Positions 35,854-49,171 of a DNA stretch of 64,000 nt are shown here, piece after piece. Under the pieces are notes generated by a model that was given only the letters and a program-made list of their open reading frames with translations, made no database searches and had not been told where the DNA came from. Origin of the DNA: Terfezia claveryi (lineage: Eukaryota; Ascomycota; Pezizomycetes; Pezizales; Pezizaceae); contig WHUX01000155.1 in the NCBI GenBank assembly GCA_015179025.1, positions 1 to 64,000 of the forward strand, written 5' to 3'. Every line of letters begins with the position of its first letter. Within the stretch, counting starts at the first letter, position 1. Made by a program: the position numbers and the translations under genes.

Positions 35854-36993
35854 AGAAGTTCTGACAATCTTTCTCTCCCGATGAAGTATTCCAACATCAA
35901 TCTTAAATATCTGCCCTAGCTTCCACTTCCACTTCCACGCCCACAGAGCTGGCTTACCTGCACCTTGCTCATATAACCAATCCCCTCCTACAGCATCGCT
36001 CCACTATCATCAACCTAGCCAGACCTACCGCACCCTTCATTACATCCTTACGACCGTCGTCAGTCCACTATGCGAACCATTTCCCAGGTGTACAGGGGAT
36101 ATGAAGCGCTGCACCTTTTGTCAAAACTCGTGTGCGAAAACTGCAGGCAGGAGACAATAGAGCTGGAGAAACCAGCTGTGTTAATCACTTGTTTGAGGTT
36201 CCTCCACGCTCTGGTTTTTATCTTGAGCCAGTATCAAACACAACCACTTCTGCGAATTTTGTTTCCCTAAACACCCACCAAACATGGGCAAAGCAGTTTC
36301 GGAGAAGAGGCCAGAGTGGCTCGGGTGTCACAATGTACCTTGAGAGAGTCGTGGTATGGGTCCAGCGAGTACGCGGCGACCAGGATACGTGCGATTAGTT
36401 CAAACACAGGGTGTGATGCTTCGCAGCATGTTGTGAGGTTAAAAGTGTGCCGGTGGGAAGTGAATTGGTGGCATATGTGTGGCTGCCGCCAGCATTGAGC
36501 GGTGGTGCGTCAACCACTAATATAGGAAGGGAGCAGAGATCTAGTTTAATTCATCTTTATAGTCTCCCTGAATCATCGTCCCCAACGCATCTAACTATTA
36601 TCGCCTGCCACGCCGCAAGCCACCTCGCCCCTTTCCTCTCCGGCGCCCACCAGACCAAATCATCCACCAGCCTCCTCAGTTACCTATATATACTTATCAC
36701 AAAAGCCTATCCACCTTCCTCATCCCCGATTCCTCGCACCCGCAACCGCAGACCCCACCTCCATACTTCTCCTTCTCTAAACGCTACGCTCCCTGCACCA
36801 GACCAACCTCATTATCCACCCCTCTTGCTCTCCACAGTCTCAGTTCCGCTTCCCTATCTTGTCGAGTGTTTTCTCAGCCTTGCCAAGACCCTCTATAGGT
36901 CGACCTATCTCTGGAATGGGTATCTAAGCCTGGAAGTTTCACAAAACGGTGAGAGCGTTTTTAGAAAGAAGTGACTAGGAGAAGAAAGAATTA

Positions 36994-37614
36994 GTGAAGA
37001 GGATTGCCCCAGAGTGGGCCTCCAAAAGCGTGAGTGAAGGGGTGCAGCACGTGGCGGAAATAGCCGTTAAGAAGGGGTGGTGTGTGGATCAGAAGATCTT
37101 TGACGACGTGGTTGATGACTTGAGGGAGTCAGTAAGGAAGGGGGGAAGGGAACTAAAGAAGGCTCAGGGTGATTAATGAGGGTTCAGGAGGAGAATGATT
37201 CTCTATTGAAGATGAAAAACAAGGTACGACTGGCTGTAGAACAAGTACAGTCGAAGCTTATTGAGTAGAGTGTAAAGGGGAAGATGTACTAGGAGCTAGC
37301 TGAGAGGCTGGATTGGCAAATAAGGAGCTTGAGCAAGATAGGGAATGGGGTGGGATGGTGGGGGTGGCGCTGGGGAAATAATGCAGGGCGTGAATTGACG
37401 GGTTAAGCAGGCAGGGGGTTAGAGCAGATTGCCGAAATTGAGGAATCAAAGAAAAAGAGTATGGAGTGGAGAGAGGAAATCAAGCGGAAGGAGGAGTTAG
37501 AGAATAAGATTGTGGAGCAAGGTGCAACCCAAGGCAAGGACATTACCGGCCTCAAGTCTCTCGCAGACAAAGTGGGCTACTCCATTAAAAAGGCTTCTAG
37601 CAGTTGTTGAAATC
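36994..37614 (+). pseudogene. Decayed coiled-coil protein gene
   Basis: A helical, Lys/Glu-rich reading frame begins IAPEWASKSVSEGVQHVAEI and continues to a TAA/TGA at 37174. After a shift it resumes as ENDSLLKMKNKVRLAVEQVQ, interrupted by TAG stops in place of likely CAG codons (near 37265 and 37288), then ELAERLDWQIRSLSKIGNG. A later segment reads EIEESKKKSMEWREEIKRKE and ENKIVEQGATQGKDITGL, ending SLADKVGYSIKKASSSC-stop at about 37610. The consistent amphipathic helix periodicity across breaks shows a former coiled-coil gene. Upstream pieces at 36540-36970 (a hydrophobic/Pro-rich frame) may be its 5' part. C-to-T changes creating TAG resemble repeat-induced point mutation, but two sites cannot prove it. 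I do not recognise the family. Confidence 0.6.
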
Positions 37615-38141
37615 ACAGGTGCTCAGTCCATTACGCTTTTCTTGTATTGTGATTTGCTATAGACACGTGTTCATTTATAGCTTAATATTCTTTAATTATC
37701 TAAAGTCCTGCAGACCTCATACAGCCTCCAATTGGTGTTTAGGTAAGTAATCTCATACCCTGAAGTGTCATATCGTGACAGCGCCTGAATACTGTGTTCT
37801 TATCACTTATCTCTTCCGTTCAGTTTGCCAGCAATAGGTAATAAATCTGAATCAATGTCTCATGCAACCCGTATTACTCGTTACCACGGCAAGCTGCACA
37901 CCTGGCTGGATTGAGGTATGGAGTTCAAGTGGCCTATGGTAGTTTGGTTGGCATGGGATTTAGGAATACAATTCATGCAGCGTGCAACAATTCATCGTGG
38001 TAACCAGTACGACAGTCTGCTCCGACTGTGCATGTAGACTGCGCATGCGTTTCCCGACTGCCTCCTGCTATCAACTTATAGGTACTGTTGACTTCTGGTC
38101 CACCCCAATTGACAAATACAACACAATTTATACATAGTACC

Positions 38142-38287
38142 GCAAGAACTCAGAAATAAGAACCCCAGCCGAACTAATGTCGGTTGCTATGTCTAATACT
38201 AATTCTGCCTAGATATTGCATAATCTAGGCAGAATTAGTATTAGACATAGCAACCGACATTAGTTCGGCTGGGGTCTTATTTCTTGC
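38142..38287. repeat. Near-perfect 62-bp foldback (long hairpin)
   Basis: The left arm 38153-38214 and right arm 38223-38283 are reverse complements over 62/61 bases with a single-base indel (AAGAACCCC against AAGACCCC), separated by only 8 bases (ATTGCATA). Pairing can be extended outward through GCAAGA/TCTTGC if a 7-base insertion in the left arm is skipped. It lies about 160 bp upstream of the TFC4 start codon. It could be a foldback transposon or a source of double-stranded RNA. Confidence 0.95.
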
Positions 38288-38448
38288 CAGGTTACAATAA
38301 TGAAGTCTAAAATAATGAGACACAAAATGTTGGAAGAAGGTACATGCCAAGGTTTGTTGTACCCCTGCAATTGATATCACCATGCTGAAGCTACTGCAAC
38401 TTAATTCGGTCCGCTGGAGTTAATTTCAATATATCGTGAGGTGTGAAT

Positions 38449-41400
38449 ATGGCACTCTGTGACACTGGGCGTGGGGACAGGCTCATCGATGGCCTTGACG
38501 ACGTGGATGACGACGAGCTTGGTTTCATGGATGATAGCGAAGATGACCCTGATTACTCTGGCTCTGATGATATATCTGAGGTTGGATACCTTGAAGAGAG
38601 GTAAGCTATCAAATCGGATCGTAAAATACCCAGCTAACGTTTAAGCAGGGGGGAGGAAGAATCCACAGATGAATCGGACGCAAGCGAGATTTTCAACGAC
38701 GACATGGCAGACTTCCACCAATATCTGAGAGCAGCACATGGATTCAAGAAAGCTAAAGGCAGAGGACGCAGGGCAAAGAATGAAGCGACATATTCGCACG
38801 ATATCCGCATGCTAATAAGCGAGGCGAATCAGAAATATGTTCAGATGGATCTCTCTGCAGCACAGACCATTGCAGAACAAATCATCAGAATGGACGGGGG
38901 GATATACCCAGCCTGGAAAATGTTGGGGGAAATACATAAAGAAAAGGGAGATGAAAAGAAGTGTTTCATGTCCTGGTTTACAGCTGCTCACTGCAAGCCC
39001 AAAGATTTTCATCTCTGGCTCGAATGTGCCCGGATGAGCATTGACCAAGAAGGACCAAATGAAACTGCAATATATTGCTATAACCGTGCCTTACGAACGA
39101 ATCCAGATGATATAAGCATCATGTATGACAAAGCTGTTTTGTACAAGCAGATGGGCCGGCTGGACAAGGCAGCCGATGGCTTCGCGCAACTTGTTAAGGC
39201 TCTTCCGAACGACATGAGTGTGCTTAAAGAAATAGCTCAAATTTACACACGACTTCATAAGATACCAGACGCCATTGCATTCTACGAAAATAGCATTCAG
39301 CATTACAAGAGAATAGGACTCGGTTCTCAGGGAGGTTTTGGGTGGTCTGATCTAAATATCCTGGTGGAGCTTTATATACTGGAGAAAAAGTGGCATAAGG
39401 CCATTTTTGAGACAAAATCGATTGGAAGGTGGCTCTGGGGCCGTGCGGACGAGATATTCTGGGACCAAATTCAAGGGGATGATAAGGAATGGGATGAATT
39501 TGATGATTCCAGAAAAGTCGTCGTCAGGGAATATATACCCGGAAAACACCTTGATAGCTCGTATGTCATGCCTATTGAGCTGAGAGTCAAGCTGGGAGTT
39601 TGCAGGCTTAAGTTAAAGCACGTTGAGGAGGCATTGGTAAGAGATATATCTTCGGCTTTATCTATGTGGACAGCGTTAATCTGTTTGCAGAAGCATTTCA
39701 AATACCTTGATAGACAGGATCCGTCGGTGTATTATGACTTATTCCAAGAGGCAGGCGATGCCCTTCTCGATTACAAATCACATGAACTAGCCTTGGAATA
39801 TTATGGGGTAGTCGCAGCATTGGAATCAGCAGAAGATCCAAAGTTATGGTTCAACATGGCTAAATGTTACAAGGAAATAGGAAACATTGACGATGCCGAG
39901 GAATGTTACCATGCTATACTCAGCTTGTATCCTAACGATGTGGATGCTCGAATGAAGCTTGCGGAAATATATGAGGTCTCAGATAGACGTGAAGAGGCCT
40001 TGGACCTCGTCAATGAGATAATCGCATTAAGGAAAAAACAAGACATAGTAGAAAAAGAGAGACTTGCAGGGGGGCAAACGAAGGAGGTGACTTCTGCACC
40101 AACATTTTTTGCTGCACCCCCAAGCCGAGTACCCACAAAAGAACGGCGTGCTCAGGCTACTGCTGCTCAGCGTGCTGAGATGAAGGCGCGAAAAACGGAA
40201 CAAACGATCACCAAGTACAGAAAACTGGACTATCTCAGGCCTCGAATGGAGATGGGTGATGCTGATGCTGTTAGGGATTGGCTCGATACGGCGGGAGACC
40301 TAGTTGATGAGTTCAGGAATACTAAAGCCTTCTATCCTAGTGAGCGGTCTATGAAGTTCAAAGGCTTTGCTACACTTGCGCACAGGAGAGCTGCGAAGCG
40401 AGGCACGGATGCAATCATGCAGAGGATGCAACACCGATTGCAAGAAGCCATGTGTGAGTAGCTTTTTGGGTCGCGTTCTCGGGCACTAACTGATTACATT
40501 ACTCAGCCTTCGAGGATATGGAACTTCCAGATACCGAGGACTTGACTCAATTTCATGGTCTTGATTTCGATTCATGGCTCCAAGTCTTCATGCAATACGC
40601 CATATGCTTGACTAAACACGAAGATGTACATGATGCTTATGAGGTGTTTTCTGCAGCAAAGGAAGCAAATGTATTCTTTCATCATGACAGGAGGCGATTC
40701 ATTATCCATGTAACCCACCTCGGTACGTACGTTCATTCAACAATGTAGGTTGCTGTGCTGGTTGCTGTGTTGACGATATCCAATCCATAGCCTGTGCTGT
40801 ATGGGTTAAGGACCCCGATATAGTTTCAGATGTTTCCCGCTTTTTCATGCATAATTGGCAATTCCAAGGGGATGCATATTCTTTGTTTGTTGTAGCTCTG
40901 ACAGCTACCAGACAGGGTGAAGAGATGTTTCACCACAGCGCGAACCAAAAATACTTCCTGCGTCAAATCAAAGCCATGGACAAAGCTATTACTGGGAAAA
41001 ATATCGTCGGGGCCGCATCGTTGACAGCAAAAGGTGAAGATGGAGGCACATTTGTTCCCAAGAACTTTGATTTTACGCTTCTGATGGTGTATGGTCATAT
41101 GTTGGCTGCCGGGAGGAGTTATATTCCAGCATTGAGTATGTACCCCCAATTCATGCTATTGTTATGAAGCTTACCCACCAGACTATTACTCTCGTGCATA
41201 CTCGCTTGACCCGGATCATCCGTTGCTTAAACTATCAATTGCAATAGCATATCTCCATCGGTCTATGCAGAGACAGTCAGATAATCGGCATTGGGAATTA
41301 CTACAATCCATGGCCTTCTTATTCGACTATCACAATGCTAAAGAAGAAACCACAAAAGCTTTCGGGCATTGGGATCAACTTCAGGAAGCAGAATACAATG

Positions 41401-41658
41401 TCGGCAGGGCTTTTCACCAGCTTGGTAATTATTAGTAGTCCCCCAAGTTGTTTACTAGCTTATAATTCGGCAGGCTTGTCACATTTAGCAATACCATATT
41501 ATGAGAGGGCATTGAAGATTTCCGATGAGCACTTATCTGCAATACCGGACGCCTGGGACGTCAAATATGAAGCTGCATACAACCTTCAGCAAATTTATGC
41601 AACAAGTGGTAACCCCCTGCTTGCCAGAGAAGTGACAAGCAAATATCTAGTACTCTGA
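38449..41658 (+). CDS. TFC4: TFIIIC TPR subunit (tau131 / sfc4), seven exons
   Basis: TPR subunit of RNA polymerase III factor TFIIIC, which bridges box A/B-bound TFIIIC to TFIIIB. Exons: 38449-38600, 38649-39636, 39691-40453, 40507-40722, 40791-41135, 41182-41424, 41474-41658 (963 aa, near yeast Tfc4). The N-terminus is strongly acidic (DDVDDDELGFMDDSEDDPDY). It is followed by a basic linker FKKAKGRGRRAK and TPR arrays, for example YPAWKMLGEIHKEKGDEKKC, AIYCYNRALRTNPDDISIMY, LWFNMAKCYKEIGNIDDAEE and ALNYYSRAYSLDPDHP. The C-terminal repeats end EREVTSKYLVL-like (LAREVTSKYLVL). The 54-nt intron at 39637-39690 is in frame and stop-free but carries good splice sites, and its removal gives the expected HVEEALKHFKYLD. 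The start was chosen as the first ATG of the acidic exon. Several introns are only 46-54 nt. Confidence 0.93.
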
Positions 41659-43808
41659 ATGTACGTTTGTTAACTACCTTATAACGGAAGCGATACATGT
41701 ACAAGTACTCACTGTTTGGTTAGAAGTTATAGTAGCTTTGAATTATTGTAACGAAACCCAGCAAATTACACATAGTGCCTGCGTGCCTTCGATTCTTATC
41801 ATCAACCGTCAAGAGGATTCAACGTGTGAACAATTCCGACAAGATCGATCTTGGTTATTGGGGCTCAACATTTTGAAACCAGGCGTTGACTTTCCAGTAA
41901 GCTGGAGGAAGCGCCGGCCAATAATATGTTGTCAGACTGTAAGACTAGTGCAATACTAATCTTTAAATGGCAGAGGGTCAGAATTTGCCGTTACATGGCT
42001 TGATAAGCTGAGATTCCCCAGCTCAGGTTGAACTGCTAGCGTGAAGGGTAGAGGGAGTTTCTACATGAAGTTGATCCAAAAAAGAAGCGTGAGGCTCGAC
42101 GGATAATGGCATGTACTCGTACGCTGCTTGTATGTATCGTTTCCATCCTCAGCACCTTACTGCTATCATCGACTACATGTAAGGAAAACTGGGGTCTTAT
42201 ATAGATGTACAGAAGAAGATAGGATATGGGGGCGGCGTGAAGCTGAGGATTGAAGTATATCAGGGAGCATCAGAAGCAGCAAAGCAGCACAGGCTCCGAT
42301 CCACCGCCGACCTCGGCCGCCCTGCACTACTGGCATATCGTACGTTGCATGCACTACAGTTACTGTTGATCCTGGGGAATGGCTCTTGCAATAGAGAGGT
42401 ACCTGACGGTACAAAGCCACTTATGGGGAACCTGTTCGGTGATTATTCGTTGAATTGCAATTTTGCTTCCCGTGGTTCTCCGCAACGACGCTTAGCTCCC
42501 CCCAGACTAAGCGGCTCTCAGTCACCCTTTTTTCTCCTCGTCCTTGTTTTCACGTTTCCGCCGTGCTGCCAGACTGCTGCCCTGCTGCTGGACGAAGCAG
42601 CACGGCGAGCCAGTTGGCGCATGTTGCCCACGCATCCAATTTGCGGGCATAGTGAGATTGAGTCTCGTGCGGCTTGTTTACTGCCTCCGCCTGGTGGTAC
42701 TCCACACTCGCTGTGCGGCGGTACCGTACCCACCACTCCAGCAGCAGCTGCTGCTTGCTACTTATGCCTCCTGCACCACCGCTCTATTTCTAAATCAAAA
42801 GCCATTAGTTCGTTATTTCCCGACTGTTCCCCCAAGAAAAGTCTGACCCAAGCCCCCCCTGCTACTTCGAAATTTCCTACAACCCAAACCCACCCCACAC
42901 ACTAACTCCTGCTCTCTTCCTCCCCAAACCCGCAATCTACCTACTTATCCAACAACGCAACCTGCTCTCAACGTTCTCAAACCCAGAGATCTCTCAACTT
43001 GCCCACCCAACCACCCTCTCGCCCACCCCCAGTCCGAGGAAAACTTCCCCGTACCCACTATTAGGTGCCTTCCAGATCTGTTTGTCTAACCCCTTCCCCT
43101 ACACCCACCCACCCGTACACCTCGTCGGCGTACTTGCTCAGTGATATCGCGTCTTCGACCTTTTACGTGACGATCTCCAGTACGATCCGTCCTCTCCCCG
43201 ATAAAAGTGCTGTGCCTTGCTTGTGGTAATTAACCCAACTCTATCGCGACCCCTTAGAAATTTACCTATCACACAAACTGGCTTGTACTCCAATCGGCCC
43301 GACATCAGTTTCGAGTTCCCGATTTGACAGCTCTTCTATTGATCCACTACTCTCTGATCTCTGACCAGATTACACCCCTCACCCTTCTCGTCACAGATCG
43401 AGGGCGTCTTTGGTCGAGTGGATATAATAGCCCTCCGAGGAAACTAGGAATTCTATTTTACTTTGAAGTCAAGGCTTTCTTACATCATCTCTCTGCTTGT
43501 TGATCCCTCTTTTGGCTCAAACTTAGTGCTTTAGCATTCAGCGAGTGCAAACTTAAAGCCTCAACATCATTATCAACCTAGAGCATCTCTATCGACTGTG
43601 CACAGCTTTGGTATGTTCCCCTATTACACAAAGGGTGTTTGTCATTGGACATGCAGTATTGGTGATTCTTTGATGCTCCCAAATAATCTACTAATGCGCA
43701 CGTCTACCTTTACCAGAGCGAGATCGTATCTGTCAACCTCTCCTTCCTCCATACCAACAACCTCACCCACTGCACCTCCCCCCGCTCGTTTCTCAGTGCT
43801 GAACTAGC
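41659..43808. promoter_or_regulatory. PP1 promoter and long pyrimidine-rich 5' leader
   Basis: No gene is recognised between the TFC4 stop and the PP1 start. From about 42780 to 43400 the plus strand is C/T-rich (CCCACCC-type runs), as is common in long leaders of fungal housekeeping genes. A probable 5'-UTR intron occupies 43611-43716: donor GTATGT, branch-like CTACTAAT and acceptor ACCAG. Short open frames upstream of the start look incidental. Confidence 0.55.
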
Positions 43809-44959
<1,151 letters not shown>

Positions 44960-47178
44960 GAATGAGGAGTAATGCTGGGTTTGGCTAGATGTGGGACGAG
45001 GCGGGTGCTGTGCGTTAATCGATGGGAGATATTTGGTGATGGTCAATAGTGGATGGGAATGCTTTAATCGGTCTAGGGCTACATGCTCTCGCTGGAAATA
45101 TTGGGTTCTTTCGTTCGTTCGTTGTTTTGTGCTTGCTCTCCCTCTGTGTTTCTGATGATCGGGGAATTTGATGGTAGCTTCCTGGTGAAATCATAACGAA
45201 GTGACTGATGAGTGACGAAGGTTCCCTGGGTGTCCCGCTTTTCATGTTCCTCTTGGCGGCTTCGCCATAGGACCTGGACGAATTTTATTATTTTTTCCTT
45301 GTAGTTTACTGGGGTGGGTGTCACGCTACTGGGGGTTTTGGGAGCTAGTTTGTGGGGAAGCTATTGAAACAGCGGGCAAGCCACGACCGAACGAACGCAA
45401 TACGGATGAGACAAAAGCAAAAGTGCAATTCGCAGACTGCCCAAGTTTCCATCCATAACGACGAACGCAATGACAACTATTTGACCCAACCATTTCACGC
45501 ACATGTTATTGCTTTTTCCTTTACGCTTCCATCCTGCTGGCTATCATCAATCGGACCGCTTGGCGAGGTTCTTATCTTAGCTTTTTCTGTCGAGTTGGGT
45601 CTCTGGTAGGGATAATTGCTTATTTGCTTCTATTAGTTCTTGTTTTGTTGATTGTATTTCTTCTTCTGATATTGGGTAGTACGGGTTGCGTCAATGGCGG
45701 TTTTTGTACCTGTTAATTGTCTTAGTTATACTTACATCATGAGTCGATACACTGACTGATATGGTACATTTTGTGGGTTCTTCTGCGTACCTCTGATGGA
45801 TCTGAGGGTGAGGTCTAGAGGTCACGTGCATTGCTGGTAAACTTGAACGGCCTAGTGGCCTCATGTGATGGTTTTTTTAATTTTTAGACAGGTACTAGCT
45901 TTTCGTGTGATAGCTGTAGACCTCTGATATCATATGTGCCGGAAACGCGGAAACGTACAACTTCCCCACAATTCCATTACAATACTAAATTGCAATGGAT
46001 ACTTAGTATATCAATAAGGATGAATTGGCCTACTATAGAACTACCTATTACGCCTACAAATTGATTGAAGCCTTCCATCCAGGCCAAGCATATGCGTATG
46101 CCAGCGATCAATTGAATTTTTAACCTTTCCACCAGTTCGTCCTAACATTGTCTCAACCCCACTACCCCACTTCCTTGGTTGAGTTCGAGTCTGGGGTAAC
46201 AGGGCTATGACAGAACATCAACCGAGAGTAAGTAATATGAAACTCAATCCCTGAACCTGACTTTTGGCAGCTGCAGTTTGAGAGAGAAGGTTTCTCGATG
46301 ACACGTGATTTGTCGTTGAAAAAGTTATTAGTGCTAAGACTAGGGATTTACAAGATATAAATAGATTCATTACAAAAATGTTCTTGCTTCTCAAACCTCA
46401 ATAGACCATACACACCACAAACATTGACCTAAGCTTTCAACACGAAGGTGAAGGTATACAACCATATACCCATGAGCTGTTATTGCAGCCTATAACCAAA
46501 TATCTAGAGTACCAGTATTAATGCATGGCATGCAATGCCATGTGCCCTGCGTGTAGATATGTACGTATGTGTTGTTCCAACATTTATTCATTCAAGCGTA
46601 CAACCCTCTCGAATATTTTCCTCCACTTACCAGTAACTTTCTCCAGCCAATGTCAAGCTAGGTCAATTCCCGCAGGAGTAAGGAAAGAACGCAAAAATGA
46701 GAGATTGGAGACATTGGGGACGTCGGAATAGAGTCTGGAAAAAATCGTTTGAATAAGAGGGCGTGTGAGTGTTTCATTATCTTTTTTTTTTTTTTTTCTG
46801 CCTGGGGTTGTGGTGAGGAGATTGTGGCAGCGAGAAACGTGACAAATAAACGCACCCCGGAAAAGTTCAAGATGCGCTCTGGGGGTTGTGATTGGTAGAG
46901 TTGGTTTAGCTATGGGTGAATGGATATAACGGCAGTCCCGCACCATGTACCGGGATTGATGGTGGGGCAATATCCCCTCACTGTGTACTGTTGTGGTGGG
47001 GTGAAGATGTACAGTAGATCGTTTGATTTGCAAAATTGACAATCACGTGTAGGGGGATCTCCACACCGTTTCCCAGTGAGGACAATATGTATTACCTTCT
47101 GCAAATCATTTTTCTGCGGGTATGTTATGAATAATATAGTGTAGTGTATGAATCAACAAATAAAAAATTGTTTACCAT
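44960..47178. other. Intergenic region between PP1 and the thioesterase-like gene
   Basis: Both flanking genes end here (plus-strand PP1 and minus-strand thioesterase). No conserved coding exon is seen. A 16-base T run lies at 46782-46797. Confidence 0.55.
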
Positions 47179-48438
47179 TCACTTCTCTTCGGCCCTACTC
47201 AATACTTTCGTTTCAAGCTCATGCACCCGTCGCTCCATATCTTCCATGGCTTCATGTGCTCTCCCAGCTGCCTCCTTCTGCAGCTGTAGCGTCTTGTTAA
47301 ATTGGGCACGCATCCACTCTGGTACAGGGGCTTTGGCAGCTGCTTTGTAGTCATAGATGACAATGTCTTCCATACAGCGGGCTGCGGGGCGTTGGGATTT
47401 CTCGGAGATAACTGGGGTGCATTAGTAATTGAAGGGGCAAGAGATAAGGGGACGAACTCATAACATCTAAGGTGAATGAATCAGAACTGATAACGTTCAG
47501 CTTATGATAGACAGAAACCTTGTCGGGCCATTCCATTGGCTGTAAGATTTAGTTTCCTGTCCGTAGTGAGCAGTGTGGAGAAAGGAAAGCCTACAAATTT
47601 ATAGTCTACTTTGAAGCTCTTAAGAATCAGTCCCAGGCCTTTAGGGGTCCAGAGTTTACTCCAGTCCTCGGCGTGGGCGGGGTCAATATACTGGGCATAA
47701 TTTAGGGCCCAGACAATTCTGGCAGATTCAGCCCAGCGTATATATCTAAAGAAGATATTAGCTTACTAGGACAATGATATGCATGTAGTGGTGGGTAGGA
47801 GCTTACATGAGATTATTAACATGTGCTTCAAAAGCAGTAGCAGATTAGCTCCTTAGTTTGTATTGTATGACGCATGTTGAATTATTACCCTGATTTCGGG
47901 TGTTAGTCCCAACGACCACATCGAATACTACTGAATCCAAAACATACCATAGAGTCCTATACATTCGCCATGAAAGAACATCAGTCCATACACTCCTTAA
48001 ACCGCACCTACATATTACCATGCAAAAGAGGTTATTCATTATTCACCAGATACTCACCATATCGCCCCACACCACCGAATGACGGAATAACCCCCTTCTA
48101 TGTTTCCCAGTCAAGAACCCCTGCGAGCCAGCAACATACTCCCTCCAATTCCCTGCAAGGTCCGCCAATATTGCTGAAGCCTCGCTCGTATCCTCATTTT
48201 TCAGCCCATGGAACACACACTTCCCTATGCGAGTCTTCATGGTGGAGAGCCATTTCCCGTTTCTTGTTTGAGACCACAGGAAGTCGATGGATGGGTTAGA
48301 GTCGGAATTGTGGGTAGGGGGAGTAGTGGAGAAACATTGATAAGCAGAAAAAACACGGTTTTGGGAATTGGGGATAGTATAAAACACAACTCTTGAGCGT
48401 AAGAGGGAGGCAAACCGGGGGATTATTTTAGAAGCCAT
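47179..48438 (-). CDS. Mitochondrial hotdog-fold thioesterase-like protein, with irregular splice phases
   Basis: Proposed minus-strand exons: 48438-48058, 47956-47948 (9-nt micro-exon, Asp-Ser-Met), 47825-47807, 47745-47595, 47539-47465, 47411-47179. The N-terminus MASKIIPRFASLLRSRVV is Arg/Ser-rich like a mitochondrial presequence. The signature HSVVWGDM + DSM + x + HVNNLIYIRWAESARI is the 4-hydroxybenzoyl-CoA thioesterase-type hotdog motif (WxDMDxxxHVNN). Later blocks are LGLILKSFKVDYKFPMEWPDKVSVYHKL, SFTLDV and ISEKSQRPAARCMEDIVIYDY, then a C-terminal coiled coil (LQLQKEAAGRAHEAMEDMERRVHELETKV). Canonical removal of the introns after the micro-exon and after exon 5 leaves each junction one base short. 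Substrate unknown. Family call is strong; the exact gene model, and whether it is functional, are not. Confidence 0.75.
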
Positions 48439-49171
48439 ATTATATGTGCATAGATTTGGAACAAATATCTCGGGAGCTCTGGTTCTGACTACATAATATG
48501 TAGGGTACCTATTTGCCAAGCCGGAGGGCTGGGCCTGGACATCTTGGCGAAGGCTCCCTGCAGCTCTCATTAGAACACCTCACATATCACATCACGGGGG
48601 CATCCTAGGACCCTCTTAAATGAGTCTATTCGTACTTAGAATCTGTCACAGCGGACAACCACTCACGCAATTTCCCGGCTCGGCATTCCCTCTCGAGCCC
48701 CTGAGCAGATTGTATCGGTTTATGCGAGGTTAGTATCTACAGTATGATCAGCTCAAGCGGGTGGGAGCTGCATTGACATCATCCATGTACCCTTATTTAT
48801 TTCTGGGAGAATTATGGCAGAAGACCAGAGCACTCAGTCCTACAGGAATAAGTGGACGATAGCAGTTGTCAAGGTCGACCTGGTGGGTATCGTGCGGTTA
48901 CGGTGGGAGTTGATCATTTGGAGCTGGCATGGGAATCTGGGATGTGGTTGTTTTAATTCGCACCAGCATCACCAACTTTCTCAATTGATGATACCAACTA
49001 GCGGCTGTATCAGCAGAGCCCAGATAACCTCACTCAGCTCAATTCACTATCTTCTGCACTCCCTCGCTCGTTACACCGGGACTTACGCACTTACTACAGT
49101 ACCCAGCCCAGTCCCACATCCATTCGCGCGCCGACAAGGAAAATAACAAGGCCTAGGAGATTTAACTCGGC

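Larger units (their letters stand above)
32887..38448. other. Gene-poor region between VTS1 and TFC4
   Basis: The VTS1 promoter and leader occupy the first part. The remainder contains no intact gene. It holds a cluster of TAGTCTGG/CCAGACTA repeat ends (34997, 35282, 35651, 35844), a 15-bp direct repeat GACTACTTAAGTATC at 35286-35300 and 35326-35340, the coiled-coil pseudogene at about 36994-37614, and the long foldback at 38142-38287. Confidence 0.6.

Noticed and set aside
42237..42905. 222-residue plus-strand open frame before PP1
   Set aside because: Cys/Pro-rich composition without domain resemblance, lying in the pyrimidine-rich leader region of PP1; treated as non-coding.
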